Of a DNA stretch of 64,000 nucleotides, positions 12,501 through 27,500 are shown one piece after another (within the stretch, counting starts at the first letter, position 1; each line of letters begins with the position of its first letter). Origin of the DNA: Physella acuta (lineage: Eukaryota > Mollusca > Gastropoda > Physidae); NCBI RefSeq assembly GCF_028476545.1, contig NW_026732025.1, forward strand, positions 412,001 to 476,000. Reading direction: 5' to 3'. The notes beneath the pieces were generated by a model that saw only the letters and a program-made list of their open reading frames with translations, did not search any database and had not been told where the DNA came from. A program made the translations under genes and the position numbers.

Positions 12501-15500
12501 AGAGGGCGTGGACAAGTTATTTCCCTTTTCATTTCTTATGTAGACATGACGGTCATCTCCCCTACAACACAATTGTTTCATATCTTGATATGTGTAAACA
12601 GCTGAAAATTGCTACATTTTGTAAGACAGACTGACGGGATTTTAATAGTATTATAGACGGATTTTCAAAAACAGGTGAACGAAAAAAATTAAAAATAAAG
12701 CGGTTAATATGAAAATTCTTCTGCTTTCTGAAAAGGGTACGGTTAATAAGGTACGTAATTTTGTGTGTCAGGCATGTGCTATCAACCCTAATTAATTTAT
12801 TTTAAAACTAATTAATACACCTAAGATATGTTAATGTAAAAAAAACATTCCAACGATGGACATGGTAACATTACTAGTAAGTCCATGGAACTGTGCTGTA
12901 GTGAAAAACTCCGTGAAAATTACTCGATATAAGATTTGAACCTAGAAACAAAAGCTTCTGTATTCAGGAATGCAGCTCCCACCAAACTACACCCCCAGTT
13001 CCCTTTAACCTTCGCTAGAGCGAGTCTGTTTTCCTCACACGACGTCACCACACACATACCGAGCGAGGACGTCTCCACGACTCTTTGTCACATTTTGTTA
13101 TGGGGAATTAATAATTTACACTGGCGGCGGCTATGGGAGTTGTGAAATTCTCAGTGCACAACTTGAATGTCAGATGCTGTTAAGGTGGATCGACACTGTG
13201 ATGGCCGAGTACAGCAGGAAGTCAAAACTTTAGCCCATCTTACACAGGCGTTAAGGTAGATCGACAGTGTGATGGCCGACATTGTGATGGCCGACAGTGT
13301 GATGGCCGACACTGTGATGGCCGACAGTGTGATGGCCGACACTGTGATGGCCGACACTGTGATGGCCGACAGTGATGGCCGACACTGTGATGGCCGACAC
13401 TGTGATGGCCGACACTGTGATGGCCGACACTGTGATGGCCGACACTGTGATGGCCGACAGTGTGATGGCCGACACTGTGATGGCCGACAGTGATGGCCGA
13501 CACTGTGATGGCCGACACTGTGATGGCCGACACTGTGATGGCCGACACTGTGATGGCCGACACTGTGATGGCCGACACTGTGATGGCCGACACTGTGATG
13601 GCCGACACTGTGATGGCCGACAGTGATGGCCGACACTGTGATGGCCGACACTGTGATGGCCGACACTGTGATGGCCGACAGTGTGATGGCCGACAGTGTG
13701 ATGGCCGACAGTGTGATGGCCGACAGTGTGATGGCCGACAGTGTGATGGCCGACACTGTGATGGCCGACAGTGATGGCCGACACTGTGATGGCCGACACT
13801 GTGATGGCCGACACTGTGATGGCCGACACTGTGATGGCCGACACTGTGATGGCCGACACTGTGATGGCCGACAGTGTGATGGCCGACAGTGTGATGGCCG
13901 ACACTGTGATGGCCGACACTGTGATGGCCGACACTGTGATGGCCGACACTGTGATGGCCGACACTGTGATGGCCGACACTGTGATGGCCGACACTGTGAT
14001 GGCCGACACTGTGATGGCCGACACTGTGATGGCCGACAGTGATGGCCGACACTGTGATGGCCGACACTGTGATGGCCGACACTGTGATGGCCGACACTGT
14101 GATGGCCGACAGTGTGATGGCCGACAGTGTGATGGCCGACAGTGTGATGGCCGACAGTGTGATGGCCGACAGTGTGATGGCCGACAGTGTGATGGCTGAG
14201 TTGAGCAGAAAGTCAAACTTAAGCCCATCTTACAACCGCGTACAATTGGAGCTCATACACTGAGCTTTCGAAGTTAGTGGAGCTTACATAATGACTGGGG
14301 ATTACTAATACTAATTTAGCGGAGCTCACAACTCTAGTGAAGCTTACACATTTTAAGGAACTTACAATCCCAGAGGAGCTTAAGGGAGTTTACAACTCCA
14401 TATGAGTTTATAGGAAGGAATGTTTTAGAAGTTACAGTACAAGGGAAGCTTCAAACTTCAGGAGCTGGAGCGAGGTAATATATTTAGTGTAGCTTACAGC
14501 TTTGGGGAGCTTGTGGTTATTGTTTCACACATGACTAATGTACATTATAATTTTTAAATACACATGACAACCACACATTCCATTTCATTTTTAAAACTTT
14601 GAAAGCATTTTACAGTGTGTATGAATGTTACATTAAGCCATTATGCACCTAAGTGTTAAGAGATTCAGACAATTACTTTTCTGAGAAAGCAATAAAATTA
14701 ACACTACAGAACAAGGTATGAAATGTATCTAACAATGAATATGAGATGACGAGTGTAAAAGCAACTGACCTGATTGTCAGGGTGAAGGACAGAGAAGTAT
14801 CCCACACAGAGTACCACCTCATGGAGCAGCTCCTCCGCTGTGACGTGAGAGCAGTACCAGATGAGGTAGCTGGCGATGTGACGGAACTCCAGAGACAGGC
14901 CCTCTTCTCCCAGGGTGCTCTGTGGAGGAACAAACCTTCATTAGGTACACATGTGGACATTTGCTATTACATTCTCTCATACCAATGTTAACATATACAA
15001 TTTCATTCTTTCAGTAGGTACCAATGTTAACATATGCTATTACATTCTCTCATACCAATGTTAACATATGCTATTACATTATCTCGGTAGGTAACAATGT
15101 TAACATATGCAATTACATTCTCTAAGTAGGTAACAATGTTAACATAAGCAATTACATTCTCTCAGTAGGTACCAATGTTAACACACGCAATTACATTCTC
15201 CATTGGAACTCTTCTATCAAACATTTATATTTCAGTTTAATATCATGTTTGTTTATATCCATTCAAGTGACTGGAGCATACACACTTTCACCATGTTATC
15301 ACACTAGAAATTACACGACTCTACGGAAATTTTACATTGAAATGTGAGTCTGGTCATTATAGTCTCACAATATGTAATAACTTCAGCTATTTTTATAAAA
15401 ATCGACAATTATTTAATCTTTGTGCCTACCCAGCTAAAACTCGAATTCAAAAATACAACATGACACCAAAAAACAACAAGTACGTTTTTTTTAAACAATC

Positions 15501-18500
15501 AACACCGACACGTCTCGCATCAGACGTCAAGTGTCTTGATTGAAAAATGAAGTCGTAATTCAGGAGCAGACGAAATCAACGTCCATACAGTCTTATGACA
15601 GCCCGTGCAGATGCCCCGACGTCGGGAAGGAGGAGTTATCCTGCGCTAATCTGCCGGCCACTATCACATGTGTAAACAGACGGAGGGGAAAACACAAGAC
15701 GGGAATAATTCAATCTACACCCGGCCCGGTCACCTGCGCTGTGCCAGGGCGCTCTGCTTCCTATCTGTCGGGGCACGTCCGACAGGGGAGACGCCCTCAA
15801 ACTTAGGCCAATTAGGCTCCACCTGAAGGGGGCAGAGATCACGGGACGAATGTCTGACAAATGACATCAATGAGAGCGTGTTGGACCTTTTTAACACGGG
15901 GAATAAACAGATGAGTCGAACAGAGAGGGGAAATTGCTGGGATTATTCAAGAGACGTGCCGCTGTTTGAAGCGATATCAAGTTTTATTGCTTATAATTTT
16001 GTCCAATAGCATAGACATAAATTTCCCAGCCCGTGAGCATTAGGCATTTAACTTTAATCACTCAATTAAAGATGAATGATTAATTCAGATGATCGGATTA
16101 TTGAGGACAGTATTACATGGCCAGTAATGACGACTTGAGGTTTTTATTTTATATCAACTAGAACACTAAGCCCCAGACAGATCAATTTTATTCATGTTTC
16201 TAATCGCGACATGAACAACTCTTGACATCACACTGGATAGCTTGCGACTAGGTTATCTAACAACATACACATGTCTAAAGCCAATAGTCGTGACGTGTAC
16301 ACCTCTTGACCAACACACTGGACAGCTTGCGACTAGATCAGGGGTCTCCAAACTACGGCCCGCGGGCCGGATGCGGCCCGCGAAGTTCTATCATCCGGCC
16401 CGCGGAGATCTTTTTGTCCAAGGAAAAATTGTCTGTTTGTGATGGCTGAGGAACTTTGCCCAGAAAAATTAAAGACATGCCTGGAAGAAACTGGCCCCCG
16501 AACTGAAATTTGATGGGTAATGCGGCCCTCTGACTGAAAAGTTTGGAGACCCCTGGACTAGATTATCTAATAACCTCCACAACCTCCACATGTCTAAAGC
16601 CAATAGTTGTGACGTATACACCTCTTGACCAACACACTGGACAGCTTGCACCATCAGCAGTTATCTAACAACCTCCACAACATACACATGTCTAAAGCCA
16701 ATAGCTGTGACGTGTACACCTCTTGACCAACACACTGGACAGCTTGCTACTAGATTAACTAACAACCTCCACAACATACACATGTCTAAAGCCAATAGTC
16801 GTGACGTGTACACCTCTTGACCAACACACTGGACAGCTTGCGCCATCAGCAGTTATCTTACAACCTCCACAACCTCCACATGTCTAAAGCCAATAGTGGT
16901 GACGTGTACAACTCTTGACCAACACACTGGACAGCTTGCACCATCAGCAGTTATCTTACAACCTCCACAACATACACATGTCTAAAGCCAATAGTCGTGA
17001 CGTGTACACCTCTTGACCAACACACTGGACAGCTTGCGACTAGATTATCTAACAACCTTCACAACATACACATGTCTAAAGCCAATAGCTGTGACGTGTA
17101 CACCTCTTGACCAACACACTGGACAGCTTGCACCATCAGCAGTTATCTTACAACCTCCACAACATACACATGTCTAAAGCCAATAGTCGTGACGTGTACA
17201 ACTCTTGACCAACACACTGGACAGCTTGCACCATCAGCAGTTATCTTACAACCTCCACAACATACACATGTCTAAAGCCAATAACTGTGACGTGTACACC
17301 CCTTGACCAACACACTGGACAGCTTGCACCATCAGCAGTTATCTTACAACCTCCACAACATACACATGGCTAAAGCCAATAGTCGTGACGTGTACACCCC
17401 TTGACCAACACACTGGACAGCTTGCACCATCAGCAGTTATCTTACAACCTCCACAACATACACATGTCTAAAGCCAATAACTGTGACGTGTACACCCCTT
17501 GACCAACACACTGGACAGGTTGCACTATCACGTGTACACCTCTTGACCAACACACTGGACAGCTTGCACTATCACGTGTACACCTATTGACCAACACACT
17601 GGACAGCTTGCACCATCAGCAGTTATCTTACAACCTCCACAACATACACATGTCTAAAGCCAATAGTCGTGACGTGTACACCTCTTGACCAACACACTGG
17701 ACAGCTTGCACCATCAGCAGTTATCTTACAACCTCCACAACATACACATGTCTAAAGCCAATAGCTGTGACGTGTACACCCCTTGACCAACACACTGGAC
17801 AGCTTGCGACTAGAGCAGTTATCTGATGACGGAAACACCCACCAACTCCAGCAGTGCTCTAGAATTATGAATAACCCGACCAGCTGCTGATAACATTGTG
17901 CTAGACTCCAACAATCAGGCGCTCCATGTTCCCTAAACAATAACTCGTACGGCAGCCGGGGCTCTGTTAGGGGAGTCAGGGGCCCGGTGTAGGATGTCTA
18001 CAGGAAAATTAGAGGCTCGGGATAGCTATCGCAGCTTATCTCTAACATCTCGTTGTGAACGGGGCTTATGTTTATACAGGAAATTTATTAATTAATGCAC
18101 GTTAGATTCAAATCTTTGACATTCATAATATATAATTTATGCAGGTTTCGTTTTCGGTAAATAGAAAATAAAATTTAGTGTTTATTTACATTTTTAGCAT
18201 TACGTTATTTTAATGCATTTTTACTAGCAATTGCAATAAGATAAAAATAACTCTTGGTTAAACCTAATTGTGAGATAAACGTATTGCTAATGTGCATTTT
18301 AAATTGATTTATATTAGTTAGGTCTTTATCGACAAATGTATTACAAATAAATCTCTATTATCTAGCGAGTTTAATTCACCGTTCACCTTAGATCGTAAAC
18401 AAAAGGGGCGAGGGTATGGGTCGAAGGGTATGGGTCGAATTCAAACAAGAAAATAGCCTAACAGCCACAGCGTTAGAGAGCGTATATATTTGTGTAACGC

Positions 18501-21500
18501 CAGAGATGGGTAAGTGAGAAGAATGCGAATGTTATGACGCGTAGAATAGTGCAGGGATCCCCCGTGCTAACCAAACTTCTTAATGAAGTAAACGCAGTTG
18601 TCACTTTTCTGGAGATGATCCCAAGGCTTTCCGTGAACTGAGAAATAATGGGCAGGCGACACGGTAAACATTTTTAGTGGGAAGAGCCCGTAGATTTGTC
18701 GAGGCGACTAGCAGTGAAAACAAAACAAGCTCCCCATAACCTTTTAACTCTGCAAACAAGCGAGGCTCCACAGCTCCAGGTAGGGGTAATTGAATCAAAC
18801 CTCCAGCCGCTCGTCAGGCCGTGGTACCTGCCAAACTCTTCACGCCCCCTGCCCTCACCTTGATGCAGGACCAGATGCCAGGCCCGACGATAAATGTTTA
18901 GACCTACCAAGGTCTTGATTATTTGATCCCTGTAGTGCCGACTGTTGGGGCCCTATACACTTAGCTCTATAGGCCCGACGATAAATGTTTAGACCTACCA
19001 AGGTCTTGATTATTTGATCCCTGTAGTGCCGACTGTTGGGGCCCTATACTATTAGCTCTATAGGCCCGACGATAAATGTTTAGACCTACCAAGGTCTTGA
19101 TTATTTGATCCCTGTAGTGCCGACTGTTGGGGCCCTATACTATTAGCTCTATAGGCCCGACGATAAATGTTTAGACCTACCAAGGTCTTGATTATTTGAT
19201 CCCTGTAGTGCCGACTGTTGGGGCCCTATACACTTAGCTCTATAGGCCCGACGATAAATGTTTAGACCTACCAAGGTCTTGATTATTTGATCCCTGTAGT
19301 GCCGACTGTTGGGGCCCTATACACTTAGCTCTATTTATCATTAAATGGCTGTCTGGTTTGATGTTTGTGGTGCCATTGGGCCCCCTACACTTACATGTAT
19401 ATATCATTAGAGTTGAGTAGTTTAATTGATATAACTGTTGGGGCCCCCTTCGCCTGGGTGTATTATTATTAGAGAGGAGAGTGGATTAGTACTGGTCAAA
19501 GTTAAGGGCCGCTTACGCTAGAGGCAGTTTAATTTCTGTTGAGATACATTACGTTATACATTAAAGTTAAACTAATGCATGACTATACTATAGATTTAAC
19601 AAACCATTACAATGGAGATGGGGGGGGGGGCATGTGTTCCGTAGACTTCAGGGGTTAAGCTAGTGGACTTGAGTAATAGAAAATAAATAATTTTGTGGTG
19701 GCCTAGTGGAGGTTGAAATACCTGTTGTCATGAGGTTTTATTTGAATTGTGTGTCGTCCCCCCCCCCCACCCCAGGCACGGTGGAAAATAAAAAAAAAAA
19801 CGGAGTATACACAAGAGCCATCTATAAATTCAGAGGGCCTTCATGGCATTTGAATTCCCACAAAAAACATTACTAGTTCGAGAATACCCATATATACTCA
19901 TATCTGGGGAGGGGGGGGGGGGGGTTCAGTAATAAGAAATTGGGGCCCCGTTTACACTGACAATAAACACAGTCGCACCCTAAAGAAGTAGTTCAATGTC
20001 TAGGCCAACTTTCGATACAGGATAAGCTTTCAGAACTTTTTATTTTAGTTTATTGATGAGTTATAAAAAAGTTAGCAGAATTCTAACATTGACAAGAAAC
20101 TAAAACATTGACAAAAAAAAAAAAAAACTAAAACACTGACATGAGAATTGAACACTGTCAAGAAACTCGACCACTTAAAGTCTCTGTCAATGACGCAAAC
20201 CAGACGTGGCCAACTTCAAACTTCCGGTTGTATGCACTACAAAGGCAGACCACCCAGCGAACGTGTTTTGGTTGTGCTTATATTTACCAAGTACAAGTTC
20301 CTATATAATCTGCCTATTTAACGAATCCCCGCGTCTCCCCGAGACGCCCCCATACCAGACGGCCGGAGCCGGTTACTAGAGAAAACATTCTTCTGATGGA
20401 AGAAATAAGAGAAACGCCGTCACCAACGCCAAAGGCAGACTTCGCCCTTTTGTCTCCCTCGCTTCCCATCCGCTCCAAGCCTCCTTGTTTCCTTCATGTT
20501 TTTAGCTCCATTTTTTTTTATCACACTACCTACACACGCACTCATCAGAGTTCAGACATATTGCGGGCGTGTTCGTAAACCGTATCATTCTATCTGTCAA
20601 CCGCTTGCTTCCGTTTAGTGGCCGAGGTCGATAAGGGCGCGGGGCTGGGTGGTAAGAGGGGAATACACTTGAGCACAACATAATTGGGGCGACTACATGA
20701 AAAGTAAGAAAAACAAACAGTTGCTTTGAGATGTAGACCTAGTGTCCGTACAAGGTAACCACTAGACTTGATGTCAAATTACCGCCGTCCAGTTGGTACT
20801 GAGAGACCAAGATCAACCCAAAGACACGGCCACTAGTGGACAAGAAGCAAGAGCTGTAAAAATAAACGCCTCTTTCCTTTTTCTTTTAGATATGGGGTTG
20901 ACTGCACCCCTAGACCTCCACCCGTACAAGGTAACGACTAGACTTGATGTCAAATTACCACCGTCCAGTTAGTACTAGGGGAACAAGATCAACCCAAAGA
21001 CACGGCCACTAGTGGACAAGAAGCAAGAGCTGTAAAAATAAACGCCTCTCTCCTTTTTCTTTTGGGGTTGACTGCACCCTAGACCCCAGCAGGGCAGGTG
21101 TCTATTATAAATTTCCCACATTCATCACAAGCCGAAAGAGCGCGGCTGTACTTGCTAGTTATGCAGGCAAGATAGCAGAAAAAGGCCAAATATTCACGTG
21201 AAGATTGAAACGACTCCTCCCTATTTCAGACTGGCTCTGCTGGCAGAGTATGGTGATTCTATCAACTTTGGTTGTATTAATGAGATCACCAAGCTAGTGG
21301 GATAATGGATCTGTCAAATGGTGATTCTATCAACTTTGGTTGTATTAATGAGATCACCAAGCTAGTGGGATAATGGATCTGTCGTATGGTGATTCTATCA
21401 ACTTTGGTTGTATTAATGAGATCACCAAGCTAGTGGGATAATGGATCTGTCGTATGGTGATTCTATCAACTTTGGTTGTATTAATGAGATCACCAAGCTA

Positions 21501-24500
21501 GTAGGATAATGGATCTGTCGTATGGTGATTCTATCAACTTTGGTTGTATTAATGAGATCACCAAGCTAGTAGGATAATGGATCTGTCAAATGGTGATTCT
21601 ATCAACTTTGGTTGTATTAATGAGATCACCAACCTAGTGATATAATGGATCTACGGTATGGTGATTCTATCAACTTTTGTATCAACGAGATCACCAAGCT
21701 AGTTTGATCCATGTTCTAACCACTATTCAGACCCCTCAATATTGAACACGTAAATACAACCAAAGATATCACTGACAGGTGGTCCCTACATCCGAGTTGA
21801 CAAAAAAAAACTGTTGATACCGTTATCTGACGAGACATTTTTTTAATATAATAAATCTCTAAAACAAAAGTAGACGGGGGGGGGGGGGGGGGGGGGGAAA
21901 GGAACTATCAAGGGGTGGGGGTGGGGGGACTATGAAGGAGGGTGGGGACTATGAAGGAGGCTGGGGACTATCAAAGGGGATGGGGGGGAACTATGAAGGA
22001 GGGTGGGGGTGGCATTGAGTACGAGTGCGATGAAGGGTTTGACAAACAATGCAACTGTTGCCCCCTGTGTTTGAGAGCGTGGGGAGCACAGAGCTATCCG
22101 GTTGTGCCTCCCAGCGTGTGGCGATATGTGCAAACAGCTTTGGTCCATCTCCACCGTGGGGAAAATATCTGATACACACTGCTGAAATCACGGGGAGACA
22201 TACGGTACAGACATAATGACGGTCATTATTTGATAATTCGTTAGGATCATTATATTTTAAATGGCAATTACAAAAAACACAATTTTAAAGTAGAAGGGGG
22301 GGGGGGGGGTGGAGGGAGTAAGAAAAACTGAGAAAAAAATCTACATATTCGGAGCGGTTCTTGTGAGATGTCAATGTATTTTTTTATTTTTATCCCCCTC
22401 CCCCTCCACTGGTCCGAAAATTTTAGAGGCACATCATGTAAAATGAAGTCAAATCTTGTACTTAACAATAATTCAAAATAAAATTGTGTTGTTCTTTTAA
22501 AAGATTCAGAATGTGTGCCACATCACTATTTCTTCCCCTTCCCCCCCCCCCCTTAACTTGCTACAGTCTCCCCCACACACTTGCTACAGTCTCCCCCACA
22601 CACATTCCCCCACAGAACTCACCTGTAGCATCTGTAGGTCCAGCACGGCCATGTAGTTGAGCATGCGCAGTCCGGCTAGGATGATGCTGACCGTCTGGGG
22701 CGCCAACTCTCGCGGGAGGCTGTCAATGCTGCGGCTGGGCGCCCCAGAGTGGAGCAGCATGCCGTAGAGCAGAGAGACGATGCCAACCAGCTCTGTCACT
22801 TCAAACGTGTAGATCAGCTGGGTCGGGTCTTCCGGTCGCTTCTTGTCAAAGATGCTCGCGTTTCTGGACAGTCAGAAGAGAAGGATTTTTTTTTAAACTA
22901 CGTGTCTTATAAATGGTATAGTTTAAAGTGCAGGTTAGATAAACTGTAATTTCAAGGTAATTTTTAGTGGCAGTCTTCATATACTCAAGGTTGGAACTAC
23001 GTACGAGAGTAGGGCTTAGATCTGGATTAGTTTAAGGTTAATAGCAATAAGTAGCTACAAGACATACACCCGCGGACCACTAAACTATCACAAACTTAAC
23101 TTGAATACAATAACTTCAGACAACTACCATACGCACAAAGTAGTGTAATTTTATTTAAAAACACGTATACATTATATACTATCAGATACATTATATACTA
23201 TCAGATACATTATATACTATCAGATACATTATATACTATCAGATACATTATATACTATCAGATACATTATAAACTATCAGATACATTATATACTATCAGA
23301 TACATTATATACTATCAGATACATTATATACTATCAGATACATAACGCCAAGTAAATTCAAACGGCTACAGGAGGGGTGGGGTATGTAACAGTGTGAGGC
23401 AGGTCAAGCTGAGCCACTAAAGCACTCACCAAGCATCGATTGCCAACTTTAGCCCAACACCAACACGACCAACACGGCGACGCTGGAATATGAATCGTGT
23501 GAAGTCTAACGTCATGTGTTCAATGTGTTGAGCTAACCGATTCATGACTTCCTGAGCTAAACTAAGATCAAACCACTCCGCCGCGACCCTTTCAGTACTG
23601 ACTTACATAAACAGGAGTTATCGAGCGGGGAATAGTTATAGTCGCCCATTACAGATGGAGTTATTGTTATTGTCGTCCAACACAAATACAGACTGCACAA
23701 GTCTCGGTAGGGTTCGGAAAATACAGCACCGACTTCATTCAATGATCACATGAGTGATTAACAAAACAGCACTGTTTTATTCAAGGAATAAATACATCAT
23801 GAGTGATTCTTCAAATAGCAACGACTTTACTTGAGAAATACGAGTGTTTCTTTCCGACTATTTTCTCGGGTTTGGGAGCTCAGGAAACTTTGGGTGAGAG
23901 GGGAGGTTGAGATGCCCCCGAAGAGTGATTTTAAATACAGCCCCAATTTCACTCAATGAATACATAATGAGTGATTTTGAATACATCACTGATTTCCTTC
24001 AACGAATACATCGTGAGTAAATCTAAATACAGCACTGGTTTTACTCAACGAACACATCATGAGTTATTTTAAATACAGCCCCAATTTCACTCAATGAATA
24101 CGTCATGAGTGATTTTAAATACAGCCCCAATTTCACTCAATGAATACATCATGAGTGAATCTAAATACAGCCCCAATTTCACTCAACGATTACATCATGA
24201 GTGATTATCAAAACATCTCGAGAACCAAGACAAGACAGCAAACGACTGATGGCGTGCAACAACAGTCCAACTACACCGTTGGATGTTCAGTCCCCTACAG
24301 TTAAGAGTGAAGGAAAGTACACATAATACACGCAAATAAAAGATTAGTAATATTAAGTTAGGTGATTTTTTTGAATAATTCATGACAAAAGTGAATCCCC
24401 CCCCCCCCTATGTAGCAGCTGTGAAAGAAGTTTGCATGAATCAATAGATGCCAGAAGCTACCCTGGTGTGATCGATGGGCAGGGAGTAACGAGCAAAAAG

Positions 24501-27500
24501 TTGGGTTTCTGCTTCATATGTGCCACTTACGACATTCTTGCAGCCAACGACAATCGGTAAATGCAACGATTTCCATTGGTGCCGACTTTTATTCAACTCC
24601 ACAGCCTCAATCATCATCGCCTACATTCGAACTTTTTTTTCTTCCACCTTACGAAAGGATTACTTTTCCTCCCCCCCCCCCCCCCCCCCCACCCCGCCCC
24701 TATACAGCTTCAGATTTTCATCATTTTATTCTTCTGTCCCTCGCTCTATATTTTAATCATTTTTTTTTTTTTTTTCTTCCTTTAGACTTCGAGTGCGGAG
24801 TCCTGGTCGTTTGACATTATTGACACGAGCCGCCTATTGAAATGCCGGGCCGGTTGTGTGTGTGTGTATGAATGTGTGTATTCAGGGGCGCCGAGACAAT
24901 GGGTCTACAAGCGGCACAAGGAGCGGGGCTTTCAGTGAAATCACAACCCGTGAGCACATTCCGGCACCGCTGTCTGCAAACAAAAGGGTGGAGCCTTATT
25001 GACGGGGATACAGCGATTCCTGACCTGTTGTTCCATCTTACGCCTGCCCCCACGCTCTCCCCGCCACAATGCTGGCATTCAATATGGTCTCGGTCTGCAA
25101 TAATTGCCGGGAAATCTCAACTCACTAACAAGAACTCAATCACAGCATTCAGGGGTTTTGAAAAAAAAAGTAAACGTTAAAACATCTTTTGTTATATGAC
25201 AAGTGCCAAGAAGGGGTGCTGACATTCTAATTCAAACTCAAGGATTATCGTTACGGGTCATATTGCTTTAAAAAATTCTAGTTGATCTATCAATTCAATG
25301 ATCAATATTTTTTTTTAAATGAAGATAAAAATACCAATAAATTCACTGAACAATTTTATAGATTGATAATGATATATAACTGTATGGTTGAGATAGGTCA
25401 CATAGTTTTGTAACTCTAAAACCACCAAGTGGAATTTTTTTTTAATCCACTTGTTCTAGTCGTGATGGAATCGTGCTGGAAGATTCAAGTAAACACACGA
25501 CCCACCATGTAGTATACACGTACGGTCGGGATCACGGAGGGTAGGAACCAGTAATTATGAAACAAATATTTAACGTCCCGCTAGTTAGTGGGGGCTGCCG
25601 TCCGTTGAGACCGGATCTAAGCGTGCTATAAACATGACGAGAGACATTGAGTCAGTGCCATCACGACCGTCAGCTCTTTATCCTGCAGCCAGCCATTGTC
25701 CCCCTCACCAACGTATCGAGTCAGACCAAGTCAGGTTTCAAACACTGAATGCACAGCATCGACCTCCAACCTACTTTTTTCTTCTAACGGTAAATAGCTT
25801 CTCTTTGACTAACCCCAAACAGCATTAATGTAAAAGCTGTTTTAAAACAGATTCAATAAACCGTGTAATGAAAAAAGTTGAAGTACGAAGTCCGGCTTTG
25901 TTTTAGTTTCTTTTTTACATACACATTAGAAAAACCGTGCCAATTACCGCGCTAAAACCACAGAATGTGCCCTAAGGGGAAACAATCGGATGTCAATAAT
26001 GTAGGCAATTGAAACATTTGACGCGAATTACCAGTATTCCATGGAGAACAGCGTTAACAATTAAGGTCGTCGTTAAAAGGTGATACACTGAAGTCCGCAC
26101 GGAACAATACTTTAAAACAAAAACCTTCGACATGAAAGAAGCGATCGTCCACGTTCACTCCCTACCCGCTTTTACCATGGCAATTTTGACACCAAAGCAA
26201 ATCTAAAGCCAATACGCGGCGCGGGTTGAAATAAAACCCCAGTGGTTTCAAAGTAAACCTGCAACTCTCGGCGGTGATGCCGAGTGCACGCGCCATCCTC
26301 CACAATGGGAAAATGTATCTTTTGTCATATCCCTTCCCTACATTTTACCCCAATGCAAATCAGATGAAGAGGACAGTGCGAACACTATAAATGAGACATT
26401 TGTTTCCAAATCCATTCACGGTATTGACGTTCGAATCATCCAGGCTAGCACCATCAACTGCAGGCAAACAGCTCCCTCCGGCGGCAGTGTTGCTAACCCC
26501 GGGGTTACGCTCTGCCCGCTGGACGACGCAGAAAGGTGGACAAACAGTCGCGGCCAGGCCGTGCTAATGAATGGGCCAGGTTAGCATTTGGCTTGTTGAC
26601 CAACACATTTCATAAAGCTTTGATCACCAATTGGGACAGGTCTCCCGTGTGTTCACATTACATCATGTGGTCACACTCTCGCTCGGATACATAATTAAAA
26701 CATCCCGGACATCATTTCATCAACATCGCGACATCACAACATCATCGCTACATTAAACCATCATCAAGACATTAAAACATCATCGCGACATCACACCATA
26801 ATCGCAACATCACACCATCAATGCAACATCATACCATCCTCTCACACCACATCATCGCGACATACACCATCATCCGACACATATCACACGGTCATCAACT
26901 TAAACACTTCTAGTGATGTTCACAGCCTCGCCTTGATAAAAAAAATATTGCAAGGCTAACGTGATCCCACACAACGCCAACAATTACACTGTGAAACATC
27001 GTAAACGTCAGAGCCGACCTTATAAACTAAATAAACGCTTTGTCCCGTGTTGAAAGGCCCATATTTTTCTCTCCTAAATTATGGACAGAAGGCGTGCGAT
27101 TTTAAGCTGCGATTGAATCATTCATGAGCTCAGCCCGGGTCTCACGTTACTGGTAGCGGCGCTACATTTCTCACAAGGGGCCACGAGATGCTCCAAACTG
27201 CGGTGGTCACCACTAGGGAGGACAACTCGAGGCCCAGGGCGGCTACTACAGCACTCAGCACTTAAAGAGAGGTGCCGGACTTAAGCGGGAGCTGACCCCA
27301 GGTCTAGGGAGATGTTTGGTACAGGCGCAAAAAATCTGTCCTTGAATGTTTGATGCCAGAAGGGTTTAGATCAGATGAGGCGTTCTTGTTACTCAGTCAA
27401 CTACAGTCTACACAGTTATAATACATTGTTACGCTGCTTTACGTACAGTTTACTTGTGATGGTAATGAACATGTAGACTTTCAAAAACAAAAGACACGAT

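Noticed and set aside
13154-14228. Long open frames on both strands rich in MADTV, CRPSH or SAITV repeats
   Set aside because: They are by-products of a 15-bp array. All frames look alike, and there is no initiation or splice context.
14673-14960. 95-codon minus-strand frame over SCAPER exon 25
   Set aside because: It is a shadow frame. The true exon (14770-14919) is read in another frame that aligns with SCAPER.
24518-24814. Overlapping plus-strand frames with proline and phenylalanine runs
   Set aside because: They come from poly-C and poly-T tracts and have no similarity to a known family or splice partner.
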